NCBI GenBank assembly: GCA_035719045.1
Contig: DASTGO010000208.1
Coordinates: forward strand, 1 to 29,364
Direction: 5' to 3'
Source: DASTGO01 sp035719045
GTDB taxonomy: Bacteria > Actinomycetota > Actinomycetes > Actinomycetales > Kineosporiaceae
Length of the DNA: 29,364 nt
Each line of letters opens with the position of its first letter. Position 1 is the first letter of the stretch. The translations under genes were made by a program, and so were the position numbers. The notes beneath the pieces are model-generated. The model was not told the DNA's origin and did no database searches. It saw nothing but the letters and a program-made list of their open reading frames with translations. Positions 14,964 to 21,906 of this stretch are shown piece after piece.

Positions 14964-15022
14964 CGACGTGAAGGTGCAGATGACCCCACAGTTTCATGGC
15001 CCCCACGACATGGGGGGCCTGC

Positions 15023-15346
15023 ATGACCGGTAACGACAGGCTCGATGACGATCACTATCCGGCCTACACGATGGGCCGGGCCGCCGAGATGATCGGCGCC
15101 ACCCCCAGCTTCCTGCGCAGCCTGGACGAGGCGAAACTCTTCGTCCCCCAACGCTCGCCCGGAGGCCACCGCCGCTACTCCCGCTACCAACTCCGACTGG
15201 CCGCCCGAGCCCGGGAACTGGTCGACGCCGGCACCGCCCTGGAAGCCGCCTGCCGCATCATCATCCTGGAAGATCAGCTCCAGGAGGCCCTCCGCCTCAA
15301 CGCCCAGATGCGCGCACAGTCCCCCCAGACGCCCGCGCCGCAGTAA
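15023..15346 (+). CDS. MerR-family transcriptional regulator
   Basis: The 107-residue protein has the MerR winged helix at about residues 11-58 (YTMGRAAEMIGATPSFLRSLDEAKLFVPQRS, then GGHRRYSRYQLRLAARARELVDAG in pieces) and a short dimerisation helix (ILEDQLQEALRLNAQM). It lacks any effector domain or Cys cluster. I recognise a conserved actinomycete family with this YPAYTMGRAAEM...GGHRRYSRYQL pattern whose signal is unknown. ATG 15023 is preferred because GGGGGG lies 5-6 bases upstream; ATG 14996 in frame is an alternative. It is preceded by a hairpin-rich leader and followed by a terminator at 15412-15437. Confidence 0.88.
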   Translation: MTGNDRLDDDHYPAYTMGRAAEMIGATPSFLRSLDEAKLFVPQRSPGGHRRYSRYQLRLAARARELVDAGTALEAACRIIILEDQLQEALRLNAQMRAQSPQTPAPQ

Positions 15347-15802
15347 CCTCCGCGACCCCAAGACGTCGAGCACCCGGCGCCGCGCAACGCAGAGGGCTCA
15401 GCGATCGACCGCAGGAGCCAGAAATCACCGGCTCCTGAAGCACCAGGTGCAGTCGGAACTCGGACATCGACACCGGACCTGCCCGGTGGAAGTGTCGGGG
15501 AACCGTGACGGGGACGTGAGGGGAAGAGAGAGCATGGTCGTGGACACCCGGTTGCTGCAACGGATCGTGTGAGCCCGGCGTCCGGGGGTACGGCGGGGAT
15601 GTCCCGGTCCGGCCTGCGGATCGGTCCGGGCGCCCCGGGCCGATGGTCCGGGGCAGCGGCTGCCGGGTTGGTGGTCGGGTCAGCCCCAGGCCGCGTGCGC
15701 GGGTAACCCTATGGCGCGCCTGGGTGTGATCGCGATGGACTGGTGTTCCGGCGGATGGGCGCCTCAGGCCGGAGGCCCCGGGAGGACGTCGAGGGGGTCA
15801 GC
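15347..15802. other. Intergenic region between the MerR and DMT genes
   Basis: No gene of normal size. A 12-codon frame at 15534-15572 (MVVDTRLLQRIV) has a purine-rich GAGGGGAAGAGAG just upstream and might be a leader peptide or gene remnant, but is too short to judge. The MerR terminator lies at its left end. The rest is G+C-rich and featureless. Confidence 0.45.
15412..15437 (+). terminator. Terminator after the MerR gene
   Basis: CAGGAGCC (15412-15419) pairs with GGCTCCTG (15430-15437) around a 10-base A-rich loop, 65 bp after the MerR stop codon. Confidence 0.55.
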
Positions 15803-16900
15803 GTGCTGGTATCGACCTTGGCGGCGTTCGCCGCGGCCACGCTGTTCGGTGTCACCACCAACCTGCAGCGCATGGCGGCGGCGATGGTGCCCGCGGACGC
15901 CGGTGGGATCGGGCACCTGGTCGGACGACTGATCCGCAACCCGCGCTGGCTGCTGTCCGGGGTGCTCGGAGGGGTCGCCCTGGCCCTGCACGCGCTGGCC
16001 CTGCTCGACGGCAGCGTCATGGTGGTCCAGTCGGTGATGGCCCTCGGGCTGCTGTTCGCCCTGGCGCTGGAGGCCCGCCGGGAGCACCGCACCCCCCGCC
16101 CCGGGGAGGTCGCCGGTGCGGCGCTGGTCGTGGCCGGGGTGGGGCTGGTGGTCGGGTTCAGCAGCCAGGACGGCCAGGTTCCGGTGACCGGGAACTGGTC
16201 CCTGCTGGTCTGCACGGGAGTGGTGGCCGCGACCCTGATCGGGCTCGCCCGGACCCGTTCCGGGGTGGGCCGGCGGTGGCAGGCGCGGGCCCTCGCAGCA
16301 GCGGGCGGAGCCTGCTTCGCCGTCGACGCGGTGTTCCTCAAGGGCCTGGCCGGGGTGGGGGACATCGCCCTGCAGGCGCTGCTGCCGGGCTCCTCGGCGC
16401 CGGGTGACGGGTCCGGGCAGGACCTGACGGTCGAGACGCTGGTGATCGCGGTGGTCGCGCTGACCGGGTTCCTCGGATCCTCGGCGGTCGGCGGGATCGC
16501 GGTGCACCGGGCCTATCAGGTGGCTCCGCTGCGGGTGGTCCAGCCCGCGCTGGCATCAGCGGAACCGCTGACCGCGTTCGGGATCGGCGTCCTCGTGCTG
16601 CATGAGCCGGTCCGGGGCGGGGTGGCCGGGTTCACCGTCCTCGCCTGCGGGTTCGCGGCGATCACGGCCGGCATCCTGCTCGGACTCGGGGAGCGGTCGC
16701 CGCGCCGGGCCGGGGCCGACCTCGAGATGTCCCGGTGGCGGATCATGCAGCGGCCGGAGAGGGCCGGGGAGGTGCTGCGGGTCGACGGGTCCGCGCGCGA
16801 GGGGCGCTCCGCCTACCGCTCGCGCGGCGGGTGCGACGGCCCGACCGGCGGCCCCCATGGTCGGGTCCGGTCCGGGCATCGCGGCGTCCTGCTCCGCTGA
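15803..16900 (+). CDS. DMT/EamA-like multi-pass membrane protein
   Basis: The 365-residue protein has about nine hydrophobic segments between residues 1 and 310, starting with VSTLAAFAAATLFGVTTNLQRMAA and including GVLGGVALALHALALLDGSVMVVQSVMALGLLFALAL in pieces and a C-terminal half with APLRVVQPALASAEPLTAFGIGVLVLHE, the typical second-repeat signature of drug/metabolite transporters. This family exports metabolites or, in NIPA relatives, moves Mg2+; the substrate is unknown. The last about 55 residues are hydrophilic and Arg/Gly-rich. GTG 15803 is chosen for GAGGGGG 5-6 bases upstream. The stop codon lies inside a 21-bp tandem duplication. Confidence 0.82.
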   Translation: MLVSTLAAFAAATLFGVTTNLQRMAAAMVPADAGGIGHLVGRLIRNPRWLLSGVLGGVALALHALALLDGSVMVVQSVMALGLLFALALEARREHRTPRPGEVAGAALVVAGVGLVVGFSSQDGQVPVTGNWSLLVCTGVVAATLIGLARTRSGVGRRWQARALAAAGGACFAVDAVFLKGLAGVGDIALQALLPGSSAPGDGSGQDLTVETLVIAVVALTGFLGSSAVGGIAVHRAYQVAPLRVVQPALASAEPLTAFGIGVLVLHEPVRGGVAGFTVLACGFAAITAGILLGLGERSPRRAGADLEMSRWRIMQRPERAGEVLRVDGSAREGRSAYRSRGGCDGPTGGPHGRVRSGHRGVLLR

Positions 16901-16963
16901 CTCTGCGTCCTGCTCCGCTGACTCTGCGCCCGGAGCCGACTGACTCTGCGCCCGGAGCCGGCG
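16884..16963. repeat. 21-bp tandem repeat spanning the DMT stop codon
   Basis: GCGTCCTGCTCCGCTGACTC plus T is present twice exactly (16884-16904, 16905-16925). A diverged 22-bp copy (16926-16947) and a partial copy follow. The first copy contains the TGA of the DMT gene at 16898-16900. Confidence 0.95.
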
Positions 16964-17055
16964 CGGGGTTCCCGGAGTGGGTGCGGGGATCTCCGGGGCG
17001 GGGTGGGTGCGGGCAGTTCCGGGCATGCCGGGGATTCGTCGCTCCCGAAAGCCGT

Positions 17056-17319
17056 TCAGTCCCCGGAACTGCCGCGATGGGTGCCGAGCCACCGGTTGAC
17101 CATGTAGCCGGCCAGGGCAAGGTACCCCACGGGACCGATCACCTGGGCGGTCCCGGCCAGTTCCAGCCAGGAGTCGAGGGCCACCGCCAGGCAGAGCGTG
17201 ACGAACAGCGGCCCGAACCAGATCCGGTCCCAGCGCCGCCAGTCCCCGCCGGTCCGCCGCACGATCCAGTCGGTGAGGATCAGCAGGATCACGGCGAGGT
17301 TGAGTACGGCGAAGACCAT
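17056..17319 (-). CDS. Small hypothetical membrane protein
   Basis: The 87-residue product has two or three hydrophobic segments: MVFAVLNLAVILLILTDWIV at the N-terminus, WFGPLFVTLCLAVALDSWLEL in the middle and VIGPVGYLALAGYMV near the end. Between them is a basic and aromatic loop (RRTGGDWRRWDRIW). No known family was recognised. GGAG sits only 3 bases before ATG 17319, so the start is not strongly supported. It follows the second DinB gene on the same strand, separated by a hairpin, so it is probably transcribed separately. Confidence 0.6.
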   Translation of the reverse strand: MVFAVLNLAVILLILTDWIVRRTGGDWRRWDRIWFGPLFVTLCLAVALDSWLELAGTAQVIGPVGYLALAGYMVNRWLGTHRGSSGD

Positions 17320-17410
17320 GTCTCCAGCCTGCCGATCAGGTCGGCCTCCCGCAGGAGAACGGCGGGAACTTGAGGGGCAGGGTCGGGGGCGGGAGCCCGG
17401 ACAGTGGCGA

Positions 17411-17453
17411 CGAGTAACCGAGGGCTCGGACGACCCGAACCTTCGGTTACTCG
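17411..17453. terminator. Hairpin at the end of the second DinB gene
   Basis: CGAGTAACCGA (17411-17421) pairs with TCGGTTACTCG (17443-17453) over 11 bp, with further imperfect pairing inside the 21-base loop. The right arm contains the DinB stop codon (17447-17449). Confidence 0.7.
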
Positions 17454-17986
17454 CCCGTGGATCCGTCGACGGATTCCCGGATCAGGTCGGCGTGGCCGTT
17501 GTGCCGGGCGTACTCCTCGATCATGTGGCAGAGGATCCAGCGCAGGTTGGGGGTGCGCCCGTCGGGCCTGGCCCACCGCGCCGGCCGGCCGGGTCCGCCG
17601 TCGGCCAGGGCGAGCACGATGTCCTGCCGGGACCGCTCGACCGACGCCTCCCACAGGGTTCGCAGTTCGTCGGGGGTCTGATCGGCCGCGGAACGGAGGT
17701 CCCAGTCGGGATCGGCGCTCCAGTCCACCTCGGCCCACGGCGAACCCAGCGGACGGCCGTGCAGGCGCTGGGAGAACCAGGACTCCTCGACCAGGGCCAG
17801 ATGCTTGAGCATGCCCCCGAGGGTCAGGGACGACGCCCCGACCGTCGCCGACAGCCCCTCGGCGCCGAGCCCGGAGCACTTCCAGGCGAACGTCGCGCGC
17901 TGGTAGTCGAGGAAGCCCACCAGGGTCGCCACCTCATCCCCCGCAGACGGGGGCTGCACCCGGCCGTGTTCGTCGGCAACCGTCAT
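17447..17986 (-). CDS. DinB/DUF664-family protein (second copy type)
   Basis: The 179-residue protein shows the DUF664 pattern: LGGMLKHLALVEESWF near residue 58 and CHMIEEYARHNGHADLIRESVDGSTG at the C-terminus, giving the three likely metal-binding histidines. It is only distantly similar to the DinB protein at 10.7 kb, so it is not a recent duplicate. AGCCTA on the plus strand at 17994-17999 (TAGGCT on the coding strand) lies 7 bases before ATG 17986, which suggests a leaderless transcript. Relatives include thiol-dependent transferases such as those using mycothiol; its own substrate is unknown. Confidence 0.85.
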   Translation of the reverse strand: MTVADEHGRVQPPSAGDEVATLVGFLDYQRATFAWKCSGLGAEGLSATVGASSLTLGGMLKHLALVEESWFSQRLHGRPLGSPWAEVDWSADPDWDLRSAADQTPDELRTLWEASVERSRQDIVLALADGGPGRPARWARPDGRTPNLRWILCHMIEEYARHNGHADLIRESVDGSTGE

Positions 17987-18066
17987 GGCGCGCAGCCTAG
18001 GCGCGGGGACCGACAGCCTCACCTGCCCGCCCGCCGGCACCGTGGCGGCCGCCGCGCGGGGGAAGG

Positions 18067-18095
18067 TCAACGTCGGGCCCGGTGCTGCCGATAGT
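18067..18095 (+). promoter_or_regulatory. Candidate promoter of the HDOD gene
   Basis: GCCGATAG at 18087-18094 is preceded 16 bp upstream by TCAA (18067-18070), a weak sigma-28-like arrangement. Read differently, GATAGT (18090-18095) is a normal -10 element. Either places transcription at or just before ATG 18103 with no ribosome binding site, so the message is probably leaderless. Confidence 0.35.
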
Positions 18096-18102
18096 GCGGG
18101 CT

Positions 18103-19323
18103 ATGGGACTGCCTCCCGGAACGGTCCAGGTGGACGAGGCTGACGGGCAGGCCCCGGACAGGCCCGGCACCGCGCGGGTCCTGTTCGTGGACGACGACCC
18201 GCAGACGCTGGCGGAACTGGCGCGCGACCTGCGGCGGCAGCAGCCGGACTGGGCCGCCGCCTATGTGGCCACCGCGGGCCAGGCGCTGGATCTGCTGGCC
18301 GGCGGAGGCGTCGACATCGTGGTGTCGGCGGTGCGGATGCAGTGCCCGGACGGGCTGCCGTTGCTCTCCGTGCTGCGGGCCCGTCACCCCGGGGTGGCCC
18401 GGTTGGTACTGTCCGATCACGCGGACCGGGACCTGGTGATCCGGGCGGCCGGTCCGGCCCAGCAGTTCCTGTCCAAGCCGATCCGGACGGAACTGCTCGT
18501 GACCGCCGTGGACCGGGTCCTGCAGTTGCGCGACCTGATCGGTGACCAGCGGATCCGGGAATCCCTCGGCGGGATGAGCGCCCTGCCCAAGCCTCCGGAG
18601 CTGTACCGCCGGCTCACCGAGGTCACCGCGGACCCCGACCACGACCTGGACGACGTGGCCGAGGTGATCAGTGCCGACCTGACCGCCAGCGCCGAGGTGC
18701 TCCGGCTGGTCAACTCGTCGTTCTTCGGTCTCGGCGGCCGGGTCGACTCGGTGGCCCGGGCGGTGACCCTGCTCGGCCTGCCCACGGTCCGGGCGTTGCT
18801 GGTGGCGGGCGGGGTGTTCGGCCGGGGCCCGGTGCTCCCGGACGGGCTCGACGCCGCCGCTCTGTCCCGGGACGGCCTCGCGGTGGCCGCGCTCAGCCGG
18901 ACCATAGCCCGGGCCGAGGACTGGCCGGGCGAGGCGGTCGCGGACATGTTCAGCGCGGGACTGCTGCACCGGATCGGCCTGCCCGTGCTCGCCTGTGCCC
19001 AGCCCGAGCGGTGGGCCGCGATCCGCCGGCTGCCCGCCGCGAACCTGTGGACCGACCATGACGTGTCCACCCGGCACTTCGGCTGCTCGCCGTCGCGCGC
19101 GTCCGCCTATCTGCTGGGGCTGTGGGGTTTCGCCGAACCGGTCGTGCACGCCGTCGCCGACCAGCCCGCCGGGCCGGATGCCAGCCCCGCTGCCCAACTG
19201 CTCACCTACGCCCGGCATGTGGCCGCGGGCCCGTCCCTGCCGTTCCCGCCGGCCGACGGCTACCTGGACGGCGACCGGCTCGCCCGCTGGTCCGGCGTGG
19301 TCAGGGACGTGTCGCTGGACTGA
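18103..19323 (+). CDS. Receiver-HDOD protein with a degenerate phospho-acceptor site
   Basis: The 406-residue protein has a receiver fold at about residues 25-140 (RVLFVDDDPQTLAELARDL; VVSAVRMQCPDG; VLSDHADRD; FLSKPI) and an HDOD domain at about 155-350 (LPKPPELYRRLTEV; EVISADLTASAEVLRLVNSSFFGL; AVTLLGLPTVRALLV). The acidic pocket (Asp30-32), Ser104 and Lys125 are kept, but the phospho-acceptor Asp is replaced by Ala76 and the following MP is MQ, so normal phosphorylation should be impossible. HDOD proteins act as scaffolds in cyclic-di-GMP, motility and stress signalling. ATG 18103 is favoured. It converges on a histidine-kinase gene, from which it is separated by a hairpin. Confidence 0.9.
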   Translation: MGLPPGTVQVDEADGQAPDRPGTARVLFVDDDPQTLAELARDLRRQQPDWAAAYVATAGQALDLLAGGGVDIVVSAVRMQCPDGLPLLSVLRARHPGVARLVLSDHADRDLVIRAAGPAQQFLSKPIRTELLVTAVDRVLQLRDLIGDQRIRESLGGMSALPKPPELYRRLTEVTADPDHDLDDVAEVISADLTASAEVLRLVNSSFFGLGGRVDSVARAVTLLGLPTVRALLVAGGVFGRGPVLPDGLDAAALSRDGLAVAALSRTIARAEDWPGEAVADMFSAGLLHRIGLPVLACAQPERWAAIRRLPAANLWTDHDVSTRHFGCSPSRASAYLLGLWGFAEPVVHAVADQPAGPDASPAAQLLTYARHVAAGPSLPFPPADGYLDGDRLARWSGVVRDVSLD

Positions 19324-19372
19324 GCCCGGACCGTCCGGCCTTCGTGCACCAGCAGCTTGTCGCAGGACCGTT

Positions 19373-19408
19373 GCCGCGAAGCCGTCGCCGCAGAACGGGC
19401 TTCGTGGC
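19373..19408. terminator. Bidirectional hairpin between the HDOD and histidine kinase genes
   Basis: GCCGCGAAGCC (19373-19383) pairs with GGCTTCGTGGC (19398-19408) over 11 bp with one G-U, around a 14-base loop. It lies between two convergent genes. Confidence 0.7.
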
Positions 19409-19436
19409 GGATGTGCCTCGCGGGGCAGCCGGCTGC

Positions 19437-21221
19437 TCAGCTGGTGAAGACGTCAGGCCCCTCCGTGATCGTGTTCCCCGGATCGCGACGGCCGCCGACC
19501 GGCAGGGTGATGGTGAACGTCGTCCCCTCGCCGATGGTGGAGTCGACGGCGATGCTGCCCCGGTGCCGCTCGATCACGGACCGGGCCAGGGCCAGTCCCT
19601 GCCCGGTGCCGCGGCCGACCTCCTTGGTGGTGAAGAAGGCGTCGAAAATGCGCAGCCGCAACTCCTCGGGGATGCCCGGCCCGGTGTCGGCGACCCGGAC
19701 CACGACGTCGTCCCCGGACTGCTGGGTGCTGACCGTGATCGTGCCGCGCTCGCCGCCGTTGTCCTCGATCGCGTCGGCGGCGTTCATCAGCAGGTTGAGG
19801 AAGACCTGGTTGAGGTCCCCGATCGAGCACATGACGTCGGGCAGGGGCTGCAGGTCGCAGATGAAGTCCGCGACGAACTTGGCCTGGCTGTGCGCCATGG
19901 TCACCACGGAGCGCAACGCGGCGTTGAGGTCGGCCGGGGCCTGTGTCTGGAGTCCGGGGTGGGTGAACGTCTTCATCGCGCTGATCAGGTTCGCCACCCG
20001 GTCCACCCCGTCCAGGCTCTGCTGGATGGCCGGCGGGATCTCCTCGCACAGGAAGTCGAAGTCCAGTTCCCGCTCGGCCCGGCTGACCGCCTCCCGCCGG
20101 CTCGCCGGAAGGTGGAGGTAGGCCGGGTCGTCGGCCAGTCCCCGGTACGCCAGCAGCAGTTTGAGCATGCGCTCGTAGGACTCGGCGAGGAACCGGGTGT
20201 TGTGCCCGACGTACTGGATCGGGGTGTTGATCTCGTGGGCCAGCCCCGCCGAGAGCCGCCCCAGCGCCTCCAGTTTGCCCGCGTGCTGGGCTTCCACCGC
20301 CCGGCTGTACCGCTCGCTGATGTCCGCGATCACCCCGACCACCCCGCGCCGGTGCCCGGCCTCGTCGGTCACCGGGCGGCAGATGATCTCGACCGGGACG
20401 GCCCCGCCGAACAGCCGCTCCAGCCGGCACTCGAAAGCGATCGTGCCGCCGGAGAACAGCGTCCGCTCCAGGTGACCGACCACGTCGGGGCGGTCGGACT
20501 CGTACACGAACCGTTCCAGGGGCTGGCCGACCGAGCGGACCACCCCGAACCCGGTGAGCTGGCTCCAGGTCGGGGTGACCGACAGCAGGCGCCCGTCCGG
20601 CGAGGTCTGGAACACCACGTGCCGGACCCCGTCCACCAGGGTGTGGTACGACAGCAGCGTCCGGCGTAACTCCAACTGGCCGAGGGTGATCCGGGCCAGC
20701 GCGGACAGCACCGACTGCTCGCCGTCCCCGAGCCGGCGGGGCTGCTCGTCGAGGATCAGCAGGTGGCCGAGGACGAAGCCGTCGCTGGTGACGATCGGTG
20801 CCGACGCCGCGAAACCGAGGACCCGCCCGCCGTCGCTGACCGGCGCCCCCAGCCGGCGCAGCGGAACCGGCCGGCCGGCCCTGCCGGGCTCGGTCGGGGA
20901 CGGGTCGCCGGAGGGCGTGACCCCGCCGTCCAGCTCCGTGCACTCCAGGCCGGTCCTGGCCTTCAGCCACAGCCGGTCCCCGTCGTGGAAGCCCAGTGCG
21001 GCGGCCGCTGCCCCGGTCGCCGCCCGGGCCAGCTCGACCAGTTCGTCGAACTCGCGGTCCGGCGGGGTGTCCAGGATGGCGTAGCGGGCCAGCGCCTGCT
21101 CCTGTGGTCCGGTGCCCGGCGCCGTGGTCGCGGCCCTGGGCGCCCGGCTCCGGGCGCGGATCCGTTCCCCGGGCTCGGCGGCACAGCCGGAGGTGTCTTC
21201 GACCCAGGCCGGCACGCTCAC
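19437..21221 (-). CDS. Soluble GAF-PAS sensor histidine kinase
   Basis: The 594-residue protein has no membrane segment. Residues about 40-190 form a GAF-like domain (ARYAILDTPPDREFDELVELA, a common GAF start), about 195-310 a PAS domain (HVVFQTSPDGRLLSVTPTWSQLTG, VIADISERYSRAVE), then a HisKA region with phospho-acceptor His329 (GLAHEINTPIQYVGHN) and a HATPase_c domain (NLLMNAADAI, VADTGPGIPEE, GTGQGLAL). H-box residues HEINTPI resemble kinases that control partner receivers. GTG 21221 overlaps the stop of the response-regulator gene (GTGA), so the two are translationally coupled and form a two-component pair. The cytoplasmic signal is unknown. Confidence 0.92.
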   Translation of the reverse strand: MSVPAWVEDTSGCAAEPGERIRARSRAPRAATTAPGTGPQEQALARYAILDTPPDREFDELVELARAATGAAAAALGFHDGDRLWLKARTGLECTELDGGVTPSGDPSPTEPGRAGRPVPLRRLGAPVSDGGRVLGFAASAPIVTSDGFVLGHLLILDEQPRRLGDGEQSVLSALARITLGQLELRRTLLSYHTLVDGVRHVVFQTSPDGRLLSVTPTWSQLTGFGVVRSVGQPLERFVYESDRPDVVGHLERTLFSGGTIAFECRLERLFGGAVPVEIICRPVTDEAGHRRGVVGVIADISERYSRAVEAQHAGKLEALGRLSAGLAHEINTPIQYVGHNTRFLAESYERMLKLLLAYRGLADDPAYLHLPASRREAVSRAERELDFDFLCEEIPPAIQQSLDGVDRVANLISAMKTFTHPGLQTQAPADLNAALRSVVTMAHSQAKFVADFICDLQPLPDVMCSIGDLNQVFLNLLMNAADAIEDNGGERGTITVSTQQSGDDVVVRVADTGPGIPEELRLRIFDAFFTTKEVGRGTGQGLALARSVIERHRGSIAVDSTIGEGTTFTITLPVGGRRDPGNTITEGPDVFTS

Positions 21222-21634
21222 GATGCCCGCTCCTGCCTGCCGTGGCCCGCCGGTTCGCCGGAGCCGTCGGCGCCCTCGGACAGGTACCGCAGGATGCCGA
21301 GCAGCTGCTCGGGGTCGAAGGGTTTGGCGATGAAGTAGTCCACCCCGCCGTTCCAGGCCCGCCACAGCTGCTCGTCGTCCGAGAAGGCGGTCAGCATGAT
21401 CACCGGCAGCTCGGGTCCGCCGTCGGTCTGGCGCAGGGTGGCCAGCACCTCGTGGCCGTTCATGCCCGGCATCATCACGTCGAGGATCACGCAGTCGGGA
21501 CGGGCCTGGGCGATCTCGGCGAGTGCACCGGGGCCGTCCAGGGCGAACCGGACCGTGTGGCCGTCCAGCTCGAGCATGTCTCCTACGTAGTCCCTGATCG
21601 CGGGGTCGTCGTCGACGACGAGAACGGTGGCCAT
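21218..21634 (-). CDS. Single-domain response regulator
   Basis: The 138-residue protein is a complete CheY-like receiver: acidic pocket VVDDDP (Asp8-10), phospho-acceptor Asp52 in VILDVMMPGMNG, Thr82 in MLTAF and Lys104 in AKPFD. There is no output domain, only a Gly/Glu-rich tail, so it must act by protein contact or pass phosphate on. GGGAGG is 6 bases before ATG 21634. The histidine-kinase gene follows with a 4-base overlap, making this the first gene of a two-gene operon. The nearby HDOD receiver lacks its Asp, whereas this one is intact. Confidence 0.93.
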   Translation of the reverse strand: MATVLVVDDDPAIRDYVGDMLELDGHTVRFALDGPGALAEIAQARPDCVILDVMMPGMNGHEVLATLRQTDGGPELPVIMLTAFSDDEQLWRAWNGGVDYFIAKPFDPEQLLGILRYLSEGADGSGEPAGHGRQERAS

Positions 21635-21906
21635 GGCAACCTCCCGTGGGGTTCCCTTCGGGATCGGTGCGGGTCCGCCGCGGGCGCGGCCGACGACTTC
21701 ACCCCGTCATATCGGTCGCCGGGACGGGGACCCGAGGAACCGTCCGGGTGACGCTGCCACCTGCGGCCGCGCGGGTGAGCCGCCGCACGGGTGAGCGGGC
21801 CGCCGTGCGGGTTGTCCTGCGCCGGACGCCTGGCTGATCCGGTCCCGTCTGCCGATGGAGGAGGACCATCACGCTTCGCCCGGCGTGTTGACCCAGGGGA
21901 GAGGCC

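Larger units (their letters stand above)
14087..15022. other. About 0.9 kb with little coding signal before the MerR gene
   Basis: Divergent region between the cysG cluster and the MerR gene. A minus-strand frame at about 14258-14440 has protein-like codon bias but no start (see separate entry). From about 14560 to 14920 the composition is less G+C-rich, no frame has good codon bias, and no RNA family was recognised. Two hairpins lie at 14887-14904 and 14930-14963. Confidence 0.5.

Noticed and set aside
14659..15033. Plus-strand frame with a purine-rich site before an internal GTG near 14745
   Set aside because: Third positions are not G/C-biased, composition is Arg/Ser-rich, and it runs through the 12-bp hairpin and into the MerR start.
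10694..17986. The two DinB/DUF664 genes as a recent duplication
   Set aside because: They share only family motifs; length, N-termini and most residues differ.
21820..21906. GCCGATGG upstream of the protease gene as another sigma-28 site
   Set aside because: No TAAA-like element lies about 15 bases upstream (the sequence there is GGCT).
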